NCBI GenBank assembly: GCA_029245955.1
Contig: JAQWOH010000007.1
Span: 1 to 64,000, forward strand
Source: Fuerstiella sp.
GTDB taxonomy: Bacteria > Planctomycetota > Planctomycetia > Planctomycetales > Planctomycetaceae
Reading direction: 5' to 3'
DNA length: 64,000 nucleotides
How positions within the stretch are numbered: the stretch's first letter is position 1; each line of letters starts with the position of its first letter. The translations under genes were made by a program, and so were the position numbers. Positions 16,498-26,358 of the stretch are shown piece after piece. The notes beneath the pieces were generated by a model that saw only the letters and a program-made list of their open reading frames with translations, searched no databases and was not told the DNA's origin.

Positions 16498-18530
16498 ACG
16501 CCGCTTGACGCCAGGGCTGTGTCTGCCCTCACTTCCGTACACGTCGCATAGTTCGCTAATAGTTTGATCAGTGTTTTTCTGGAAACCGGCTTAGTCACAT
16601 AATCATCGCACCCGATATCGAGGCATCGCTGGCGATCATTTGCCATCGCATGGGCCGTTATGGCGATGATGGGTAGCGTGTAGTCGTTTTCTCGCAATTT
16701 TAGTGTGGCCTCATAGCCGTCCATAACGGGCATCTGCATGTCCATCAGAATTACGTCAAATGGACAGCCGTCCCTCTTTGCGGCCATCGCCAAATGAAAA
16801 CCAACTTTGCCATTTTGGGCAAGTGTGACTGTTGCCCCAGCCTTCTTCAGCAGAAACGAGACCAGTCGCTGGATGTCGGGGCCATCCTCAACGTAAAGGA
16901 TATGGAGGCCATACAACGAAGATTGTGCTTCGCCAGCGTTCTCCGTTTTCACATTTCCGGGACTCTGCTCGACATCGTTATCAATCAGCCGCACGCCGTC
17001 CAATGGCCCGGTGGGAATTGTGATTGAAAACGTGCTCCCCTTGCCCGGCACGCTTGAGACTGAGATGTCGCCACCTAGCAGTTTTACCAGTCGTTCGCTG
17101 ATCGTAAGCCCAAGGCCCGTTCCGCTAAATTGCCGTGTCATCGAGTTGTCGGCCTGCGTGAATGCCCGGAAGAGCTTCTCTATATCGTCTTCTGCAATGC
17201 CGATGCCCGTATCGACCACGTCGAATTGCAGCCGACATTCCTTCCCTCGTTCGTTCAGCAGGCGAGTTACCAGTTTGACGGACCCACTTTCTGTGAACTT
17301 GATGGCGTTCCCAACGAGGTTGATGAGAATCTGACGCAACCGAGTCGGATCACTGTGGATTGTTTCGGGAATCTTACCGTCAAATTGAACATCCAGTTCT
17401 AATCCCTTGGCTTCTGAACGTACGCGCATCAACGAAGCGACGTCGGCAGCGATCGTGTGTGAGACGCAGGAGGTCTGTTTCAGTTCAGTTTTTTCAGCTT
17501 CAATCTTAGACAGATCCAGAATGTCGTTGATGATGTGGATGAGATAGTTGCCGTTTTCTTTGATGGTGTGAACGGCGTCGATGTCTTCCTGTGCTACTAC
17601 GCTATCATGAAGCATGTCGGTAAAGCCCAGGATTGCGGTCATTGGAGTACGGATTTCATGACTCATGTTTGCCAGAAACTGACTTTTAGCCCGACTTGCA
17701 GCTGCCGCGGCTTCCCTGGTCTTGACCAGATCGATGCAAAATTGCAAAACAAGAAATATGACAACCGATATCCCAGAAGTTACAATCAGGCCCACTGTGA
17801 ACCCTCGCGCTGACGCCTGGCTGGCACGCGTGGCAAATAGACGGTTTGCAGTCGCGAAGAGCAATGTGGTTTCCGTCTTAAATCTGTCAAAATTACCGGC
17901 GCTGCGTTGAGTCGACGAGTCGACCATGATCGTGACCGCTTTCCCCAGATGCTCACCGTCATAGATCACATCCTTTTGGACACGCATTAGTCCCTCCAAT
18001 GGAGTCAGGATGCGTAATACGTCTGCCAGATGGGGGTCCTGTTCTCCGCTGATTTGTTCGGCTATGAACCTGTCTTCGACGCCGGAGAAGGTACTGGCGA
18101 GCTCTCCGTCACTGTATGTTACGTACGCGAGGATGATATCCGGGTCGTCTTTACAGCTTTGCTTGCAGTAATAGTCCAACGCGACCACTCGATCCACTGC
18201 CAGTGGATCGCGCACCAGGCTGGTAAGGATCGCCGTGATGCTCGTTCCCTTGACCCGCAACGCTTCACGACCTGCATCCAATTCGCCCTGCTCAACATCA
18301 TTCAGTGAACGTTGTTGGTTTTCCTTCACCTTTTCTGCGAGAAGTGAAAGATCTGAGGACAGATAATTAAGGGTCGACCACTGGTGCCAAATGAGCGAAC
18401 CTACCGCAATTACGACCAACATCATGAATGCAGCGACCACTATCACGATGCCATAACGTTGGCGCAGTTGACTCCCGCGACTGGAAATCGCAATTATTCT
18501 GCTTAGGCCTGTGCGGTGTTTGAAAGACAT
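16494..18530 (-). CDS. Hybrid sensor histidine kinase with receiver domain
   Basis: This is a 678-residue membrane sensor. TM1 spans about 27-48, an extracytoplasmic sensor of unknown fold spans about 49-243, and TM2 spans about 244-268. HisKA carries His291 in MSHEIRTPM. The ATPase domain has NLVGNAIKFT, DTGIGIAEDD and GTGLGLTI. A receiver domain ends the protein, with Asp597 in LMDMQMPVMDG and Lys in YVTKP. The kinase presumably passes phosphate from His291 to Asp597 and on to a separate partner. No histidine phosphotransfer domain or response regulator is encoded next to it. The signal is unknown. Confidence 0.88.
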   Translation of the reverse strand: MSFKHRTGLSRIIAISSRGSQLRQRYGIVIVVAAFMMLVVIAVGSLIWHQWSTLNYLSSDLSLLAEKVKENQQRSLNDVEQGELDAGREALRVKGTSITAILTSLVRDPLAVDRVVALDYYCKQSCKDDPDIILAYVTYSDGELASTFSGVEDRFIAEQISGEQDPHLADVLRILTPLEGLMRVQKDVIYDGEHLGKAVTIMVDSSTQRSAGNFDRFKTETTLLFATANRLFATRASQASARGFTVGLIVTSGISVVIFLVLQFCIDLVKTREAAAAASRAKSQFLANMSHEIRTPMTAILGFTDMLHDSVVAQEDIDAVHTIKENGNYLIHIINDILDLSKIEAEKTELKQTSCVSHTIAADVASLMRVRSEAKGLELDVQFDGKIPETIHSDPTRLRQILINLVGNAIKFTESGSVKLVTRLLNERGKECRLQFDVVDTGIGIAEDDIEKLFRAFTQADNSMTRQFSGTGLGLTISERLVKLLGGDISVSSVPGKGSTFSITIPTGPLDGVRLIDNDVEQSPGNVKTENAGEAQSSLYGLHILYVEDGPDIQRLVSFLLKKAGATVTLAQNGKVGFHLAMAAKRDGCPFDVILMDMQMPVMDGYEATLKLRENDYTLPIIAITAHAMANDRQRCLDIGCDDYVTKPVSRKTLIKLLANYATCTEVRADTALASSGV

Positions 18531-18956
18531 GAATGTTGTTGACTTGTTTTGTATGCCAACGAGCGGGTCAAATGGACAAGGAAGTGACCGTGCTGAGTGA
18601 ATTATCGATTTTCTTGCCGAAATCCGGATTCAACTCTGTAGAAATTTCCACCAAACTCTAAGTCATGATCAAGCAGATGTGACACTGCGAAGCGCCCGTG
18701 CGTTTGGACCGAAATGAAATACAACTGAATATGCCGTTCATGCGAGTCGTACAATGCGCTGAGTGTGAACGCCTATATTGCGCAGACAACGTCAGAACAT
18801 CCTTCGTTAGTGGCTAACCGTGCTCAGTTTGTGAGAATCGCACCGCATGGTTGGAGCTACAGATGCTAAACTTTAATGACCGCTCAGCCGTTCAGGAAAG
18901 GCGTGGGCAGCTTCACATGACGTGTCCGGCGCAGGGAAAAAGCGGGAAACAGTCCA
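18531..18956. other. Divergent intergenic region
   Basis: About 426 bp lie between the histidine kinase start and the cupredoxin start. Promoters for both genes should lie here. I see no coding frame, strong hairpin or recognisable operator. Confidence 0.4.
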
Positions 18957-19586
18957 ATGATGTGTCCACAAATGGCTAGCAGTGCACTCGTCACCTGGGT
19001 CTTAAGTCTTGTCGTCACCGCAAGTGTCTATGGCCAGACCGGTGTTGTTGTCGGGAACGTCGAGGCGATGGGGGTCAGTAGCCCGGAAAACGTAATCATC
19101 TATATTTCGAAAGTCTCCGGAGACTATCCACCGGCAGAATCCTCAGTATTGATGCATACGGAAAAACTGGAATTCATTCCCGCCGTGTTACCTGTCGTCG
19201 TGGGAACTACGGTCAGATTTGACAACCACGACCGTGTCAGACATAACGTCATGTGGCACGAAGGGATTGACGGTGCGTATCCTTCAAAGGACTTGGGGAC
19301 CTGGGAAAAAGGCGGGGTGCGAGAGTTCACATTCGGTCGAGAGGGCATCGTCACCGTCGGCTGCAAGATACACCCGGAAATGGCCGCTCACATTGTTGTC
19401 CTGCAGAATCCATTCTCCGCCACTGTTGGCAAGGATGGCACGTATGCAATCGAGGGCGTTCCCGCAGGCAGCTATTCACTGAAGACGTGGTATGCGAATC
19501 GCCGCAAGCTAAAACCCCAGACGAAAGAGATCGAGGTTGCCAGTGGTGAAACGACCGTTCAGGACTTTTCGCTGAGCCGCCGATGA
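18957..19586 (+). CDS. Exported cupredoxin-like protein
   Basis: This 209-residue protein starts with a signal peptide (VTWVLSLVVTASVYGQ). The start could also be the ATG at 18972. A plastocyanin-like domain has the full type 1 copper set: His96 in RHNV, then Cys136, His139 and Met142 in GCKIHPEM. A C-terminal beta-sandwich (about 155-209, VGKDGTYAIEGVPAGSYSL) resembles carboxypeptidase regulatory-like domains. Together this resembles methylamine-utilisation-type cupredoxins. It would carry electrons outside the cytoplasm. It converges with a large protein ending in cytochrome c, a possible redox partner. Confidence 0.8.
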   Translation: MMCPQMASSALVTWVLSLVVTASVYGQTGVVVGNVEAMGVSSPENVIIYISKVSGDYPPAESSVLMHTEKLEFIPAVLPVVVGTTVRFDNHDRVRHNVMWHEGIDGAYPSKDLGTWEKGGVREFTFGREGIVTVGCKIHPEMAAHIVVLQNPFSATVGKDGTYAIEGVPAGSYSLKTWYANRRKLKPQTKEIEVASGETTVQDFSLSRR

Positions 19587-19664
19587 TCTGTGCTGACGCA
19601 ACATGTCGAACAGCGGCGGTTGGCACTTACCGGTCACCCTTAGCTGTAACGACCAGCGGCGGCA

Positions 19665-22382
19665 CTAATTTGCACCCGAATCAGGTGTTGGAAGAGGCAG
19701 GCCGACTTCACTGCGAGCGTCAATCGGAGTAAAATAGGATTCGGCTGACAGGGTCCGCATATACGTCGTGGCAAGGTCGGTTTTGATATAGTCGGCGACC
19801 CGTTCGATCTCCTCCTCGGTCAGGACGTTCCCGATTATCAGTTCGGCATCGGTGTCCACGATGTTCAGGTCATCGACACCGTGCCCCCAGGCAGGCATTG
19901 ACTTTGCCATTCGCCCTTTGGTGATCGTGCTGATCACCGCCTTCCTGGAGTACTCAGACATGGCGTATTTGAGAGATGCGCCAAAGATCCCCTCGCCTCG
20001 TTGTCCGTGACACACGACACAATTATTTCGAAAAATCTCTCGACCGGTAAGGTCAGAGCCAATCCTGTTCTGTCTCGACGGAGCCAGCCGAAGCGGCATG
20101 GCCTCCCAGCGATTCAGAGTTTCACGTTGCACGAAGCTGTCATCGGTGTCAATTTCCGTGAGTAACAGTCGACTCGGATCAAATCTCGGTTTATAAAATG
20201 CGGCAACGGGGCCACAGGATACGTGTCGATCACCCTGAATACAGGAAAAACGAGGGTTGTTTCGGGGGCCGAGATTAATAGCGACAACTCCTGCCGGGAT
20301 TGGCGCCACACCGTGGGCACCGTGACTGGCGGCAATGAATGGAATGCCATCTTCATCATCGTCCGCCCTGACAAGTCCGAACGATATTTCCCCCGTGTTG
20401 TAGTCTTCCGACATCTGCATTCCGCTGTTGTTGAGCGACTGTACCCAGAACCTGACGAAATGTTCCAGCAGGGGGCCCGCACGATGTGAGGGTGAAGTCA
20501 GGATCATCTCACGGATCCCGGCATACGCCACGGCCAGATCGACCGGAGTATAGACAGCCACATCACTCTGCAGATCGCTGCGGTAGAGCCCCGTCGATTC
20601 GTCCCAGTATTGAGTGTGGAGCAGGTTCCACGTACGCCTTGCGGCTTGAAGGAATCTCTTGTCACCTGTCATCTGATACGCGGAACAGAGCGCCCGGATT
20701 CCAAAAAACTGATCTCGCATCAAAGTCTGACGCCCCTTCCCCTTCCCATGGCGAATGCAGTATCGCTCGTTAAACGACCCGTCGGGGCTCTGCACGGAAA
20801 CCAGGAATTCGGCGTGTGACATCGCCATAGCGCGTGCGGTCTCCCGAAGTTCCGGATAAGGATCGCGACCGTGTGATTTCAGGTGATGGTCATATTCGAC
20901 CAGCGCAATAATCGCCATGGAAGAATCACGCATGGACACCGTGCCGCCCGGGCCGCCATCAGGCGTCCAACACGACGCCAACGCGCCGTTGCGAAAATGC
21001 ATGGCCTGCAGGTTCTTGATAATCAGGTTGGACAGGCCAAGAGCGACGCGATACGTACGTTGTTCAATCAGGCCGCCGTCCACCGGCGGGTCCACTGAGA
21101 AAACTGCCACAGGAACATCGGGATTCGTTTGAAAGCGGAAACACTGTTCGTAGTACTCGGCCAGAGCCCACAGCAGCGATGCCTGATCCCAAAGTTGACT
21201 GGAAAGGTCCAGTGGGTCGTAGGCATTCGGACGAATCGGAAGATCTCCATTGAAGATCAGATTCGGCTTGATCTTATGGGGAATATATTTCAAGCCGCAC
21301 GACGGATCATACGCTGACGGGTTCACTCCCCCAAGGCAACCGTTTTCGTCGGCCAGCAGAGCTGCTTTGATTTCCAGCATGCCGTTCAGTGCGCCGAGCA
21401 ATAAATTGACTCCACGGAATCCGTCCCCGGCGGAAGCGCCAACTTGAGTGACCAGGCGAGCGGGTTCACCATGCCCCGGACCCTCATGTGTTTTTCGGAA
21501 GAAGGACCTTGTCCAGGCGAGTTTCTTCTTCATGATCTGTCCCACCACGCCCATGTTGATTGTCGTGTCGATCGTATCGTGATCCCACCGGTTGCTTCGC
21601 CAATCGATAAGGTACCCCGGTACGCCCCAGCCATACACTTTATTGCTCATCGGATCGGCGAAAGTGTCTGCGACGGGAAGTTGACCGGTTAAATGCGGGT
21701 CGCCCGATGCATAGTCCAACATGGTGGGATTCGCATCTTCGAAGACGCGCGGCCATCCCGTACGTTTGGAAAAGAGCGGTGCATAAACGCCCAGAAAAAC
21801 ATCTTTTGTGGAAGGCGTGCGTTCACCACGATCCCGCACGATGCGGTTGTGACGATAGTATTCCATCGCTTTAAGCTGCCAATATGGTCCGTGAACCATG
21901 TGGATTCCCATCCGCGATTGTGCAGAGACATGGCTGAGCATGTACCGGGAGTACCAGTAGGCCTCGCGGAGCAAAATCCATTCGAGTTGTGGAGAATGGG
22001 CGACGGGGAAACCGCCGTCTACGAGAGCTAACCAGAACGGGTGACTGCTGTAGAATTGTTCGTTGGCCAGGTACATGGATTCTCCATGCCAACGGCGGCT
22101 TACAATCGTGGATTCCAGCGGAGTGCGATACGATGCCAAGTCAAATTGATCGGTCATCTCAATCGGGCCCTTGACCTTCAGCGTAGACCCTTGTGGATGA
22201 TGCATTCTGAACTCGCCCCAGCGCACAGGCCAGCCGGTTTCGACCTTTTGCGTGAGCGTCATGACCTCGCCTGGCGCGGGTGATACGTACCGCTGAATGT
22301 CGACCCTGTTGCGGATCTGACCGCTGCACGGGATCGCCTGCATGATGATTAAGCCCAGCAATACTCCTCGGTTCCAATTCAT
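19665..22382 (-). CDS. Large exported protein with C-terminal cytochrome c domain
   Basis: This 905-residue protein has an N-terminal signal peptide (about residues 1-21). The central part (about 100-750) is rich in Trp, Tyr and helical repeats, as in (alpha/alpha)-barrel polysaccharide-processing proteins. I do not recognise a precise family. The C-terminus is a class I cytochrome c: CVVCH at Cys788-His792, with Met829 (KSMPAWG) the probable distal haem ligand, then helix EEEIERVADYIK. The haem domain suggests oxidoreduction or electron relay coupled to the large domain. It lies 21 nt downstream of the outer-membrane-like gene, so the two are probably co-transcribed, and it converges with the cupredoxin gene. 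Confidence 0.65.
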   Translation of the reverse strand: MNWNRGVLLGLIIMQAIPCSGQIRNRVDIQRYVSPAPGEVMTLTQKVETGWPVRWGEFRMHHPQGSTLKVKGPIEMTDQFDLASYRTPLESTIVSRRWHGESMYLANEQFYSSHPFWLALVDGGFPVAHSPQLEWILLREAYWYSRYMLSHVSAQSRMGIHMVHGPYWQLKAMEYYRHNRIVRDRGERTPSTKDVFLGVYAPLFSKRTGWPRVFEDANPTMLDYASGDPHLTGQLPVADTFADPMSNKVYGWGVPGYLIDWRSNRWDHDTIDTTINMGVVGQIMKKKLAWTRSFFRKTHEGPGHGEPARLVTQVGASAGDGFRGVNLLLGALNGMLEIKAALLADENGCLGGVNPSAYDPSCGLKYIPHKIKPNLIFNGDLPIRPNAYDPLDLSSQLWDQASLLWALAEYYEQCFRFQTNPDVPVAVFSVDPPVDGGLIEQRTYRVALGLSNLIIKNLQAMHFRNGALASCWTPDGGPGGTVSMRDSSMAIIALVEYDHHLKSHGRDPYPELRETARAMAMSHAEFLVSVQSPDGSFNERYCIRHGKGKGRQTLMRDQFFGIRALCSAYQMTGDKRFLQAARRTWNLLHTQYWDESTGLYRSDLQSDVAVYTPVDLAVAYAGIREMILTSPSHRAGPLLEHFVRFWVQSLNNSGMQMSEDYNTGEISFGLVRADDDEDGIPFIAASHGAHGVAPIPAGVVAINLGPRNNPRFSCIQGDRHVSCGPVAAFYKPRFDPSRLLLTEIDTDDSFVQRETLNRWEAMPLRLAPSRQNRIGSDLTGREIFRNNCVVCHGQRGEGIFGASLKYAMSEYSRKAVISTITKGRMAKSMPAWGHGVDDLNIVDTDAELIIGNVLTEEEIERVADYIKTDLATTYMRTLSAESYFTPIDARSEVGLPLPTPDSGAN

Positions 22383-22403
22383 GAGGTGTATTTCCTTCCT
22401 TCT

Positions 22404-23810
22404 TTACCAGTGTATCTCTATGGCGGCCCGAAGGACAAAAGCAGGTGCCGGACCAAGGTCCGGGGCGATGACGCGAACCAACGGACTTACGGTCAGACGC
22501 ATTGACGGATCGGGACTGAAGATCAGGCTGGGAGCGATGTATCCTGTCCAGCCCGACGTGAATGGTCCGCGGTCCTCGATTTTGAAGGTGAGATGGGTCG
22601 CGGAAGCCCACCCGTCGACCGTGTTTCCCGCTGCGTCCGTAGGTATCGGCGCTGGAATACTTCCTGAATATCTGTCAGTTTGTTGATGAAAGGTTACAAA
22701 GCTCAAATCAAACGACAGGTAGTCGTCACGAATCGGCTTTACGAACGAACCGAACAGTACTAGCTTGTCGCCCGGGTCGACGCCGTCGGATTGCGAGGTA
22801 ACGGTATACGTTGCGCCGGCGTGGTAGGCGCTGCGCCCCGGAAACTCGTAGCGTTGATTGACACGTGTTAAGAACAGCCCGGCAAAGAGACTCGCTTCTC
22901 CAGTTCCCGGCTGCAAGGGCGTGGGCATTCGGCCATCGGTATGAAAACGCCCAAACACTCCGTTGTTAAACGGAAAGGGAGTCGCTGCCCTTGGCACGCT
23001 TGACAGGAACGCCAACGGAATAGGCGTGTTGATGGGTGGCGAAGGCGGGTTACCGTCGTTGAGTACATCAGGCCGAATCACTTTGATACGGCTGTTATCC
23101 GTAAACTTCTCGGTGTTCGAACCTGTGGGAAAACGCACGCCCACAGCGCCGGCAACCTGGATGGGAAACACGGCCTGATCGACGAATTTTTTCTTGAGGA
23201 ACAGGCCAATATCGCCAAGTCCAAAGTTCTCGCCTTCGTTGTGAATATCGATTAATGGGGTGCCGTGCGGATGAATGAATCCGTGAGTCTGTGCGCCGCT
23301 AACCGGTACGTTTAATCGTGCCGTGAAACTATGAAACCATTCTTGCCCGCCGTCAAAGCCATAAAAAAGATCAAGGTCCAGAAATTGTCGCTCTACCTCA
23401 AAACTTTCAAAGACTTCCCGGTTCGGTTCGCCGTGTTTGAAGAAATCCTCGCCCTCGATGGTCGCTACGCGACTTGAGACGCCCAACAGCCAGGTTTTCG
23501 GCGGAAGTACGAATGCATGGCCTACGAAAGCCGGACGGAGCAGCGGTGGAGTGAAGCTGCGAATCAGATCCTTCGTGTGATCGCCTTCAAATCTCTGCCA
23601 ATCCGAACCACCTAAGCCTTGAAACGTACCAAGCGATGTGAATTCGTCCGAAGACTCGGCTTCGAGACGAGCTTGATTCTGAAAGTCCAGGGCCGGTATC
23701 TCATCCTGAAGTGTGGCCACAGTCTCCTGCGCTGCAAGGATGCCGGGGGCTGGGCATATGCAGACACAGAGAATTGTCGCTACCGTCTTCGTGGCGTACC
23801 CCGGTTTCAC
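22404..23810 (-). CDS. Outer-membrane beta-barrel-like protein
   Basis: This 468-residue protein has a signal peptide (VATILCVCICPAPGILAAQ). The mature part is beta-rich, with alternating aromatic and polar residues typical of outer-membrane barrels, and ends in an aromatic residue (IEIHW), the usual terminal signature. Phrases such as FGLGDIGLFLKKKF and AGAVGVRFPTG resemble transporter-like or DUF3187-type outer-membrane proteins, but I cannot assign the family with confidence. It precedes the cytochrome-fused gene and may hold that protein at the outer membrane. Confidence 0.6.
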   Translation of the reverse strand: MKPGYATKTVATILCVCICPAPGILAAQETVATLQDEIPALDFQNQARLEAESSDEFTSLGTFQGLGGSDWQRFEGDHTKDLIRSFTPPLLRPAFVGHAFVLPPKTWLLGVSSRVATIEGEDFFKHGEPNREVFESFEVERQFLDLDLFYGFDGGQEWFHSFTARLNVPVSGAQTHGFIHPHGTPLIDIHNEGENFGLGDIGLFLKKKFVDQAVFPIQVAGAVGVRFPTGSNTEKFTDNSRIKVIRPDVLNDGNPPSPPINTPIPLAFLSSVPRAATPFPFNNGVFGRFHTDGRMPTPLQPGTGEASLFAGLFLTRVNQRYEFPGRSAYHAGATYTVTSQSDGVDPGDKLVLFGSFVKPIRDDYLSFDLSFVTFHQQTDRYSGSIPAPIPTDAAGNTVDGWASATHLTFKIEDRGPFTSGWTGYIAPSLIFSPDPSMRLTVSPLVRVIAPDLGPAPAFVLRAAIEIHW

Positions 23811-24541
23811 GTCCCGACTCCCGGATCACGGTGAGACGCCGTGGATATGGATATAAGGAAGTCGGCCGGGCCGGCGATGGCAACAACGCAGTCGATGGTC
23901 ATGATCTTGCTCCGTCATCATTTAAAGCGATGAGCTTGTTCGCGGAGCGCCGTCACGGACTATTCTTCGTTGAAGACTGTGCGAGATGCTTTTACTGCCG
24001 CTGTATCGGTTGTATCGGTTGTATCGGTTGTATCGCGTCTTCATGCCGTGACGGTCCACCCCGTTCACTTGATTAGACTTGGAAAGTAGGGGATTTACCC
24101 TTGTTCAGTCTGTCCTGGGTCCGTCAGATTCAGAATTGTGTGGATTCCGCAGCCGCGTTTCTCCGACCTTTGCAGCCGTTTTTGCCGGGGGACGCTGAAA
24201 TGTGTTATGACTCAGCGGTACTGAGGCAGCCGTCTGTACACGAGGGTCAGCGCCGGGCAGTTCGAAGCTGGTCCCTTCTGACCCTGAAGGAACGAAAATG
24301 CCTCGAAGGCCCGGTTTCTTCAATTCAGATCGCTTAAGACTCTCGCGAAAGAGGGGCTTTCGATGACCACCGTTTGGCATGCAGGCGTCGCTGTTGCGGA
24401 GCCCAGCACCTTGACCCTGATCGTCAGGGAGACATTCGAAGACGAGGCAGGCTAAAGCGGAATCTGCTCGGAAGAGCCCACGGTGAACGAGGGCTGATGG
24501 ACAGAATACTGAATCTCAATGTAGACCAGTTCGTAACTGCT
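23811..24541. other. Long gene-poor stretch
   Basis: About 730 bp contain no frame I can support. The promoter of the outer-membrane-like gene must lie at its left end. The only clear structure is the 9-bp tandem repeat at 24002-24035. Several short frames cross the region on both strands, but none has a signal peptide, family motif or ribosome binding site. Confidence 0.4.
24002..24035. repeat. 9-bp tandem repeat, about 3.8 copies
   Basis: The unit TGTATCGGT occurs three times and a fourth copy is partial (TGTATCG). It is perfect and does not lie in a supported gene. It probably arose by slippage. Confidence 0.8.
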
Positions 24542-25222
24542 TTAGAACCCGCTGCTGATTCGTTGGACCTCGTGATAGAACGATTTGGAGTGTCCTTTCA
24601 GGACGAACCCTCCACGCCGTCGGCCCACCAACTGCAGACTGACGGCCGGGTCATAAAAACGCCCCAGCAACAGGGCAAGTAACCCCAGTCCAATGGATGG
24701 AATCACAGAGCCGCTCGCGCGAGAAATACCAATGCCTCCGGTTGCAGTCACGAACACCAGGATCACTCGGCCGATTCGTTTCTGCCACCTAATTCTTCGA
24801 CGGTACCGCGGGCCCACGTACCAGGATGCGTTAACTGTGCTGCAACCGTAGCGTCGGAACGCCCAGGACGTCGCGGGCACAGCAAGGATGAAGATCACCA
24901 GGTAAGACAGCTTGCCGGATGATGTGCTGGAAAAAGGAAGGTTACCATCTATCACCGATCCTATCAGAATCAGAAATGCAATGACTGTCAGTACAAATGC
25001 GAATGCCCCCGGACCTGAAAACGTTCTTAGTGTCTTTTGGCGCTGCTCGAGGTCCTCGGTCTCTCCGTAACAAATGCAGGCCATCGGCAGTTCCACGGTG
25101 TTTCTGCATAGAATCTCTCGCCGCGAAATCAGGTATTCGTCGTCTTCTCCAAGTTCTCGTTTTTCTGCGGCACTGGAGCCTGGTGCCTGAAACGGATTGA
25201 AGTCAGTGCTGGCATCGCTCAT
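24542..25222 (-). CDS. Membrane protein, downstream copy of a tandem pair
   Basis: The protein has 226 residues from ATG 25222. The frame stays open for 207 codons upstream, but that part is only a shadow of the preceding gene. It starts FNPFQAPGS, then DEYLISRREILCRNTVELPMAC, which is collinear with the other gene's DTEFMVSSECVLCGPQVTLP. The Cys-x-x-Cys of the partner is reduced here. Hydrophobic segments lie around 75-95, 105-120 and 160-185. No known function. The start overlaps the partner's stop (ATGA), so they form an operon. Confidence 0.65.
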   Translation of the reverse strand: MSDASTDFNPFQAPGSSAAEKRELGEDDEYLISRREILCRNTVELPMACICYGETEDLEQRQKTLRTFSGPGAFAFVLTVIAFLILIGSVIDGNLPFSSTSSGKLSYLVIFILAVPATSWAFRRYGCSTVNASWYVGPRYRRRIRWQKRIGRVILVFVTATGGIGISRASGSVIPSIGLGLLALLLGRFYDPAVSLQLVGRRRGGFVLKGHSKSFYHEVQRISSGF

Positions 25223-25950
25223 GGTGTGTTCCCAGGTCGACGTTTGATGATGGACAGTACTTCCTGCAGAAACAATGGAGGAAATCCTGCAGGAATGCTT
25301 AAGTCCTGGTGAGTACGAACAATCCGCGGTTGAATAAGTCGGCGTGATTGAATCAGGGAGAGGATGGCAGGCAGTCCTGTCCAGAATGTAAACAGAAAAC
25401 AAGAACTGCTTACCGTAATGCTCAGGACGATAGCGATGATGAACAGAAACGCCAGGACAGTCGCTGTGACCTTCCACGCTTTTTGCTTCTGCCGGTGCCT
25501 GTCTATTAAACCGCGTTCCACGCCCCGCGTGGCCTGGACAGTTCGCTTGGTTCGACGGGCATACCACATTACAGTTGGAGTCAGAACAATAATAAGAACC
25601 AATGTCAGCCAGGCAGCGGTTGGTACTTGTTCCAAAGGTGACGTGGCGCCCATGGTTTGTCGCGATGCCACAATCAGCACCTGTGCCGCAAACGGCAGTC
25701 CGCACCCCGGCAATAATACTCGCATCCGACGCAACATCACCGGGGGCCATCTCAAAATGCCGGACTGGCATTCCGGTTCGTCGATGTTGCCGGTGTGGAT
25801 ACAAACTTCGGGCAAGGTGACTTGCGGGCCGCAAAGAACGCACTCACTGGACACCATGAACTCGGTATCCGGCGACAGAGTGACATTCTGCGGTCCGTTT
25901 TCCGGCGGACGGTAAGGATTAAGTGGTGTGTCTGCGCCGGGTGTATCCAT
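25219..25950 (-). CDS. Membrane protein, upstream copy of a tandem pair
   Basis: The protein has 243 residues, with N-terminus LNPYRPPE, then a cysteine-rich patch (SECVLCGPQVTLPEVCIHTG) that resembles a zinc ribbon. About four hydrophobic segments follow, around 75-95, 110-128, 160-180 and 185-200. It is clearly related to the gene downstream, so the pair comes from a duplication. Proline-rich Asn-Pro-Tyr/Phe starts like this are common in planctomycete membrane proteins of unknown function. The gene is divergent from gyrA across about 400 bp. Confidence 0.65.
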   Translation of the reverse strand: MDTPGADTPLNPYRPPENGPQNVTLSPDTEFMVSSECVLCGPQVTLPEVCIHTGNIDEPECQSGILRWPPVMLRRMRVLLPGCGLPFAAQVLIVASRQTMGATSPLEQVPTAAWLTLVLIIVLTPTVMWYARRTKRTVQATRGVERGLIDRHRQKQKAWKVTATVLAFLFIIAIVLSITVSSSCFLFTFWTGLPAILSLIQSRRLIQPRIVRTHQDLSIPAGFPPLFLQEVLSIIKRRPGNTP

Positions 25951-26358
25951 AGCCGTTCACTGTAACATATAAGATTTGTTGATCACGTAAGAGCTCCAGC
26001 AGTCTGCCTGACCAGGGCTCTGAATATTCGCTGGACTTTGCCTCTGATTAGACGTACTGGGCGTTGAGAAATGCGGGTTTTTCTGCTACGATCCAACGGG
26101 TTGAGTGATATGTCGTAAATCATTATTTAGAAAATGGTTAGGGATATTTCACCACCGTTTTTTTGCGTTTGCCTTCGTTTCCAAAACCTGACCGGAATTT
26201 TGTGAGGGCTGTTTGCGCGGCGTTGTTGGGGCCGGCGTGCCCACGCACGTGATTACACAGATTTTGTTGGAAAGCAACCTGCAGAAACATCAGATTTGAT
26301 CGGCTTTCCACGCAGTTCGGGCTAAGCACCGCTTAGCAGCCCAAAAGGAGTTTTCAGG
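25951..26358. other. Divergent upstream region of gyrA
   Basis: About 408 bp separate the membrane-protein pair from gyrA. A short AT-rich part near 26110-26150 (AAATCATTATTTAGAAAATG) is a plausible promoter area. No coding frame is convincing. The gyrA ribosome binding site, AAAAGGAG, ends at 26350. Confidence 0.4.
26343..26350 (+). promoter_or_regulatory. Strong Shine-Dalgarno site that fixes a TTG start for gyrA
   Basis: AAAAGGAG ends 8 nt before the TTG at 26359. No better-placed ATG exists until well inside the conserved domain, so this site supports initiation at TTG. Confidence 0.75.

Noticed and set aside
24002-24035. CRISPR array
   Set aside because: The repeat unit is 9 bp with no spacers.
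25223-25843. N-terminal extension of the membrane protein at 24542
   Set aside because: It lies wholly inside the upstream paralogue in another frame. The family-like start FNPFQAP appears only after ATG 25222.
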